Under the pieces are notes generated by a model, which ran no database searches, had not been told where the DNA came from, and saw nothing but the letters and a program-made list of their open reading frames with translations. From Candidatus Hydrogenedentota bacterium (GTDB lineage Bacteria; Hydrogenedentota; Hydrogenedentia; Hydrogenedentales; JAEUWI01), in NCBI GenBank assembly GCA_016182605.1, contig JACPGE010000122.1, forward strand, positions 159,925-223,924: 64,000 nucleotides of DNA. Direction: 5' to 3'. The position numbers and the translations under genes are program-made. How positions within the stretch are numbered: the stretch's first letter is position 1; each line of letters opens with the position of its first letter. This document shows, piece by piece, positions 63,549 through 64,000 of the stretch.

Positions 63549-63904
63549 GGCATCCCCCCTATTTCCTCCATCCCCGTGCGCTGCGCGAGATTGCCGTACC
63601 CGACGCGCCATGCCAATTGAAGACTTTTCCGGGCGGCGTCACGGCGTTTGTTTGACTGATTGTCCCAGTGCTGTGTATTTCTTCACCGCTGCAATACATA
63701 GCTACAGTGTAAAGGCGCCATTCGTGGCTGTCAATGGCTGTTCCGGGCCTACTGGGCGCTGTGCGGTGCTTTTTGCGTGCGCGGCGCCGGATGCGCGATT
63801 CCCGGCGAAGGCGCTTGACAAATCGCAGAGTACTCTATAAAATAAAGTTAGAATCAACTTAACTCGTGAGTACCGTATACGCGGCTGTGTGAATTAGTTC
63901 TGGT
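63549..63904. other. 356-bp intergenic region
   Basis: It lies between the membrane-protein gene start and the end of the last, cut gene. No gene is supported. The only clear signal is the promoter-like pair at 63815-63843. Confidence 0.4.
63815..63843 (+). promoter_or_regulatory. near-consensus sigma-70 promoter, rightward
   Basis: TTGACA (63815-63820), 17-bp spacer, TAAAAT (63838-63843). No plus-strand gene follows within the window. It points into the 3' end of the leftward gene at 63905, so it would make an antisense RNA or serve a gene beyond the edge. Confidence 0.5.
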
Positions 63905-64000
63905 TCATGCTGCAAGCCTTCCTGCCTTGGCGTTGGATAGGTCGAGTTTTTGCCGGATGAATTTCACGAGGTCCGGGGCCGTGGCGTCATCGGCGAGAAA
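63905..64000 (-). CDS. C-terminal end of an unidentified gene
   Basis: The minus-strand frame entering from the window edge reads 31 residues (FLADDATAPDLVKFIRQKLD, then SNAKAGRLAA with a TGA stop at 63905). The codon pattern is coding-like, and an Asp/Lys helical end fits a real protein C-terminus. The family cannot be told from this length; the start lies beyond the window. Confidence 0.4.
   Translation of the reverse strand, partial: FLADDATAPDLVKFIRQKLDLSNAKAGRLAA

Overview
The window is one GC-rich bacterial chromosome segment with tightly packed genes in short operons. It starts inside a gamma-glutamyltransferase gene and ends inside an unidentified gene. The gene content points to a Gram-negative, anaerobic or facultative heterotroph of the PVC / Hydrogenedentota / Planctomycetota sort. 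The signs are a PVC-type membrane-bound dehydrogenase with a C-terminal haem site, a Tat-exported Gfo/Idh/MocA oxidoreductase, secreted beta-propeller proteins, an Mpl muropeptide ligase (a meso-DAP wall), Rnf, and a group-3b-like [NiFe] hydrogenase. The lineage is inferred from gene types only. No rRNA, tRNA, insertion sequence or CRISPR array was found.

Layout. 1-12.4 kb: ggt end, GT39-like membrane glycosyltransferase, CrtI/RetSat-like oxidoreductase, secreted propeller proteins, RsuA-family pseudouridine synthase, aldo/keto reductase, Gfo/Idh/MocA oxidoreductase. 12.5-14.4 kb: an AT-richer two-gene island, TcmP plus its CX6CX2C partner (DUF5131/Gp37-Gp68), with its own promoter. 14.5-26.9 kb: PVC dehydrogenase, lipase-like hydrolase, a four-gene sodium:solute symporter operon, DinB, glutaredoxin, mpl, a methyltransferase-like/RNase D fusion, a small zinc-ribbon gene absent from a length-filtered gene call, and mazG. 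26.9-28.8 kb: a gene-poor stretch with short repeats and hicAB. 28.8-39.4 kb: secreted proteins, a molybdenum hydroxylase operon of xanthine dehydrogenase type, the divergent xdhC-mocA pair, a HigBA-like toxin-antitoxin pair, pfkA and a cysteine desulfurase.

40.5-62.6 kb is the energy-metabolism core. A rightward operon of twelve genes encodes hydrogenase subunits beta, gamma, delta and alpha, a stand-alone cyclic-nucleotide-binding domain, the maturation protease, and HypA, B, F, C, D and E. It is preceded by a good sigma-54-type -24/-12 match. Facing it is a leftward operon of nine genes: rnfB, a very large pyruvate:ferredoxin oxidoreductase, rnfC, D, G, E, A, a Cys-rich one-TM protein and a ferredoxin-NADP reductase-like flavoprotein. 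The two operons meet tail to tail six bases apart.

Inferred physiology: pyruvate oxidation reduces ferredoxin. Rnf passes those electrons to NAD+ while building an ion gradient, the FNR-like protein links to NADP(H), and the hydrogenase disposes of or recovers reductant as H2. The sodium symporter could use the gradient if Rnf pumps Na+. The most promising less-described items are the TcmP/three-Cys island, the methyltransferase-like/RNase D fusion, the PFOR-in-Rnf operon, the cNMP-binding gene in the hydrogenase operon, and a dispersed hairpin repeat that forms the C-terminus of a membrane protein.
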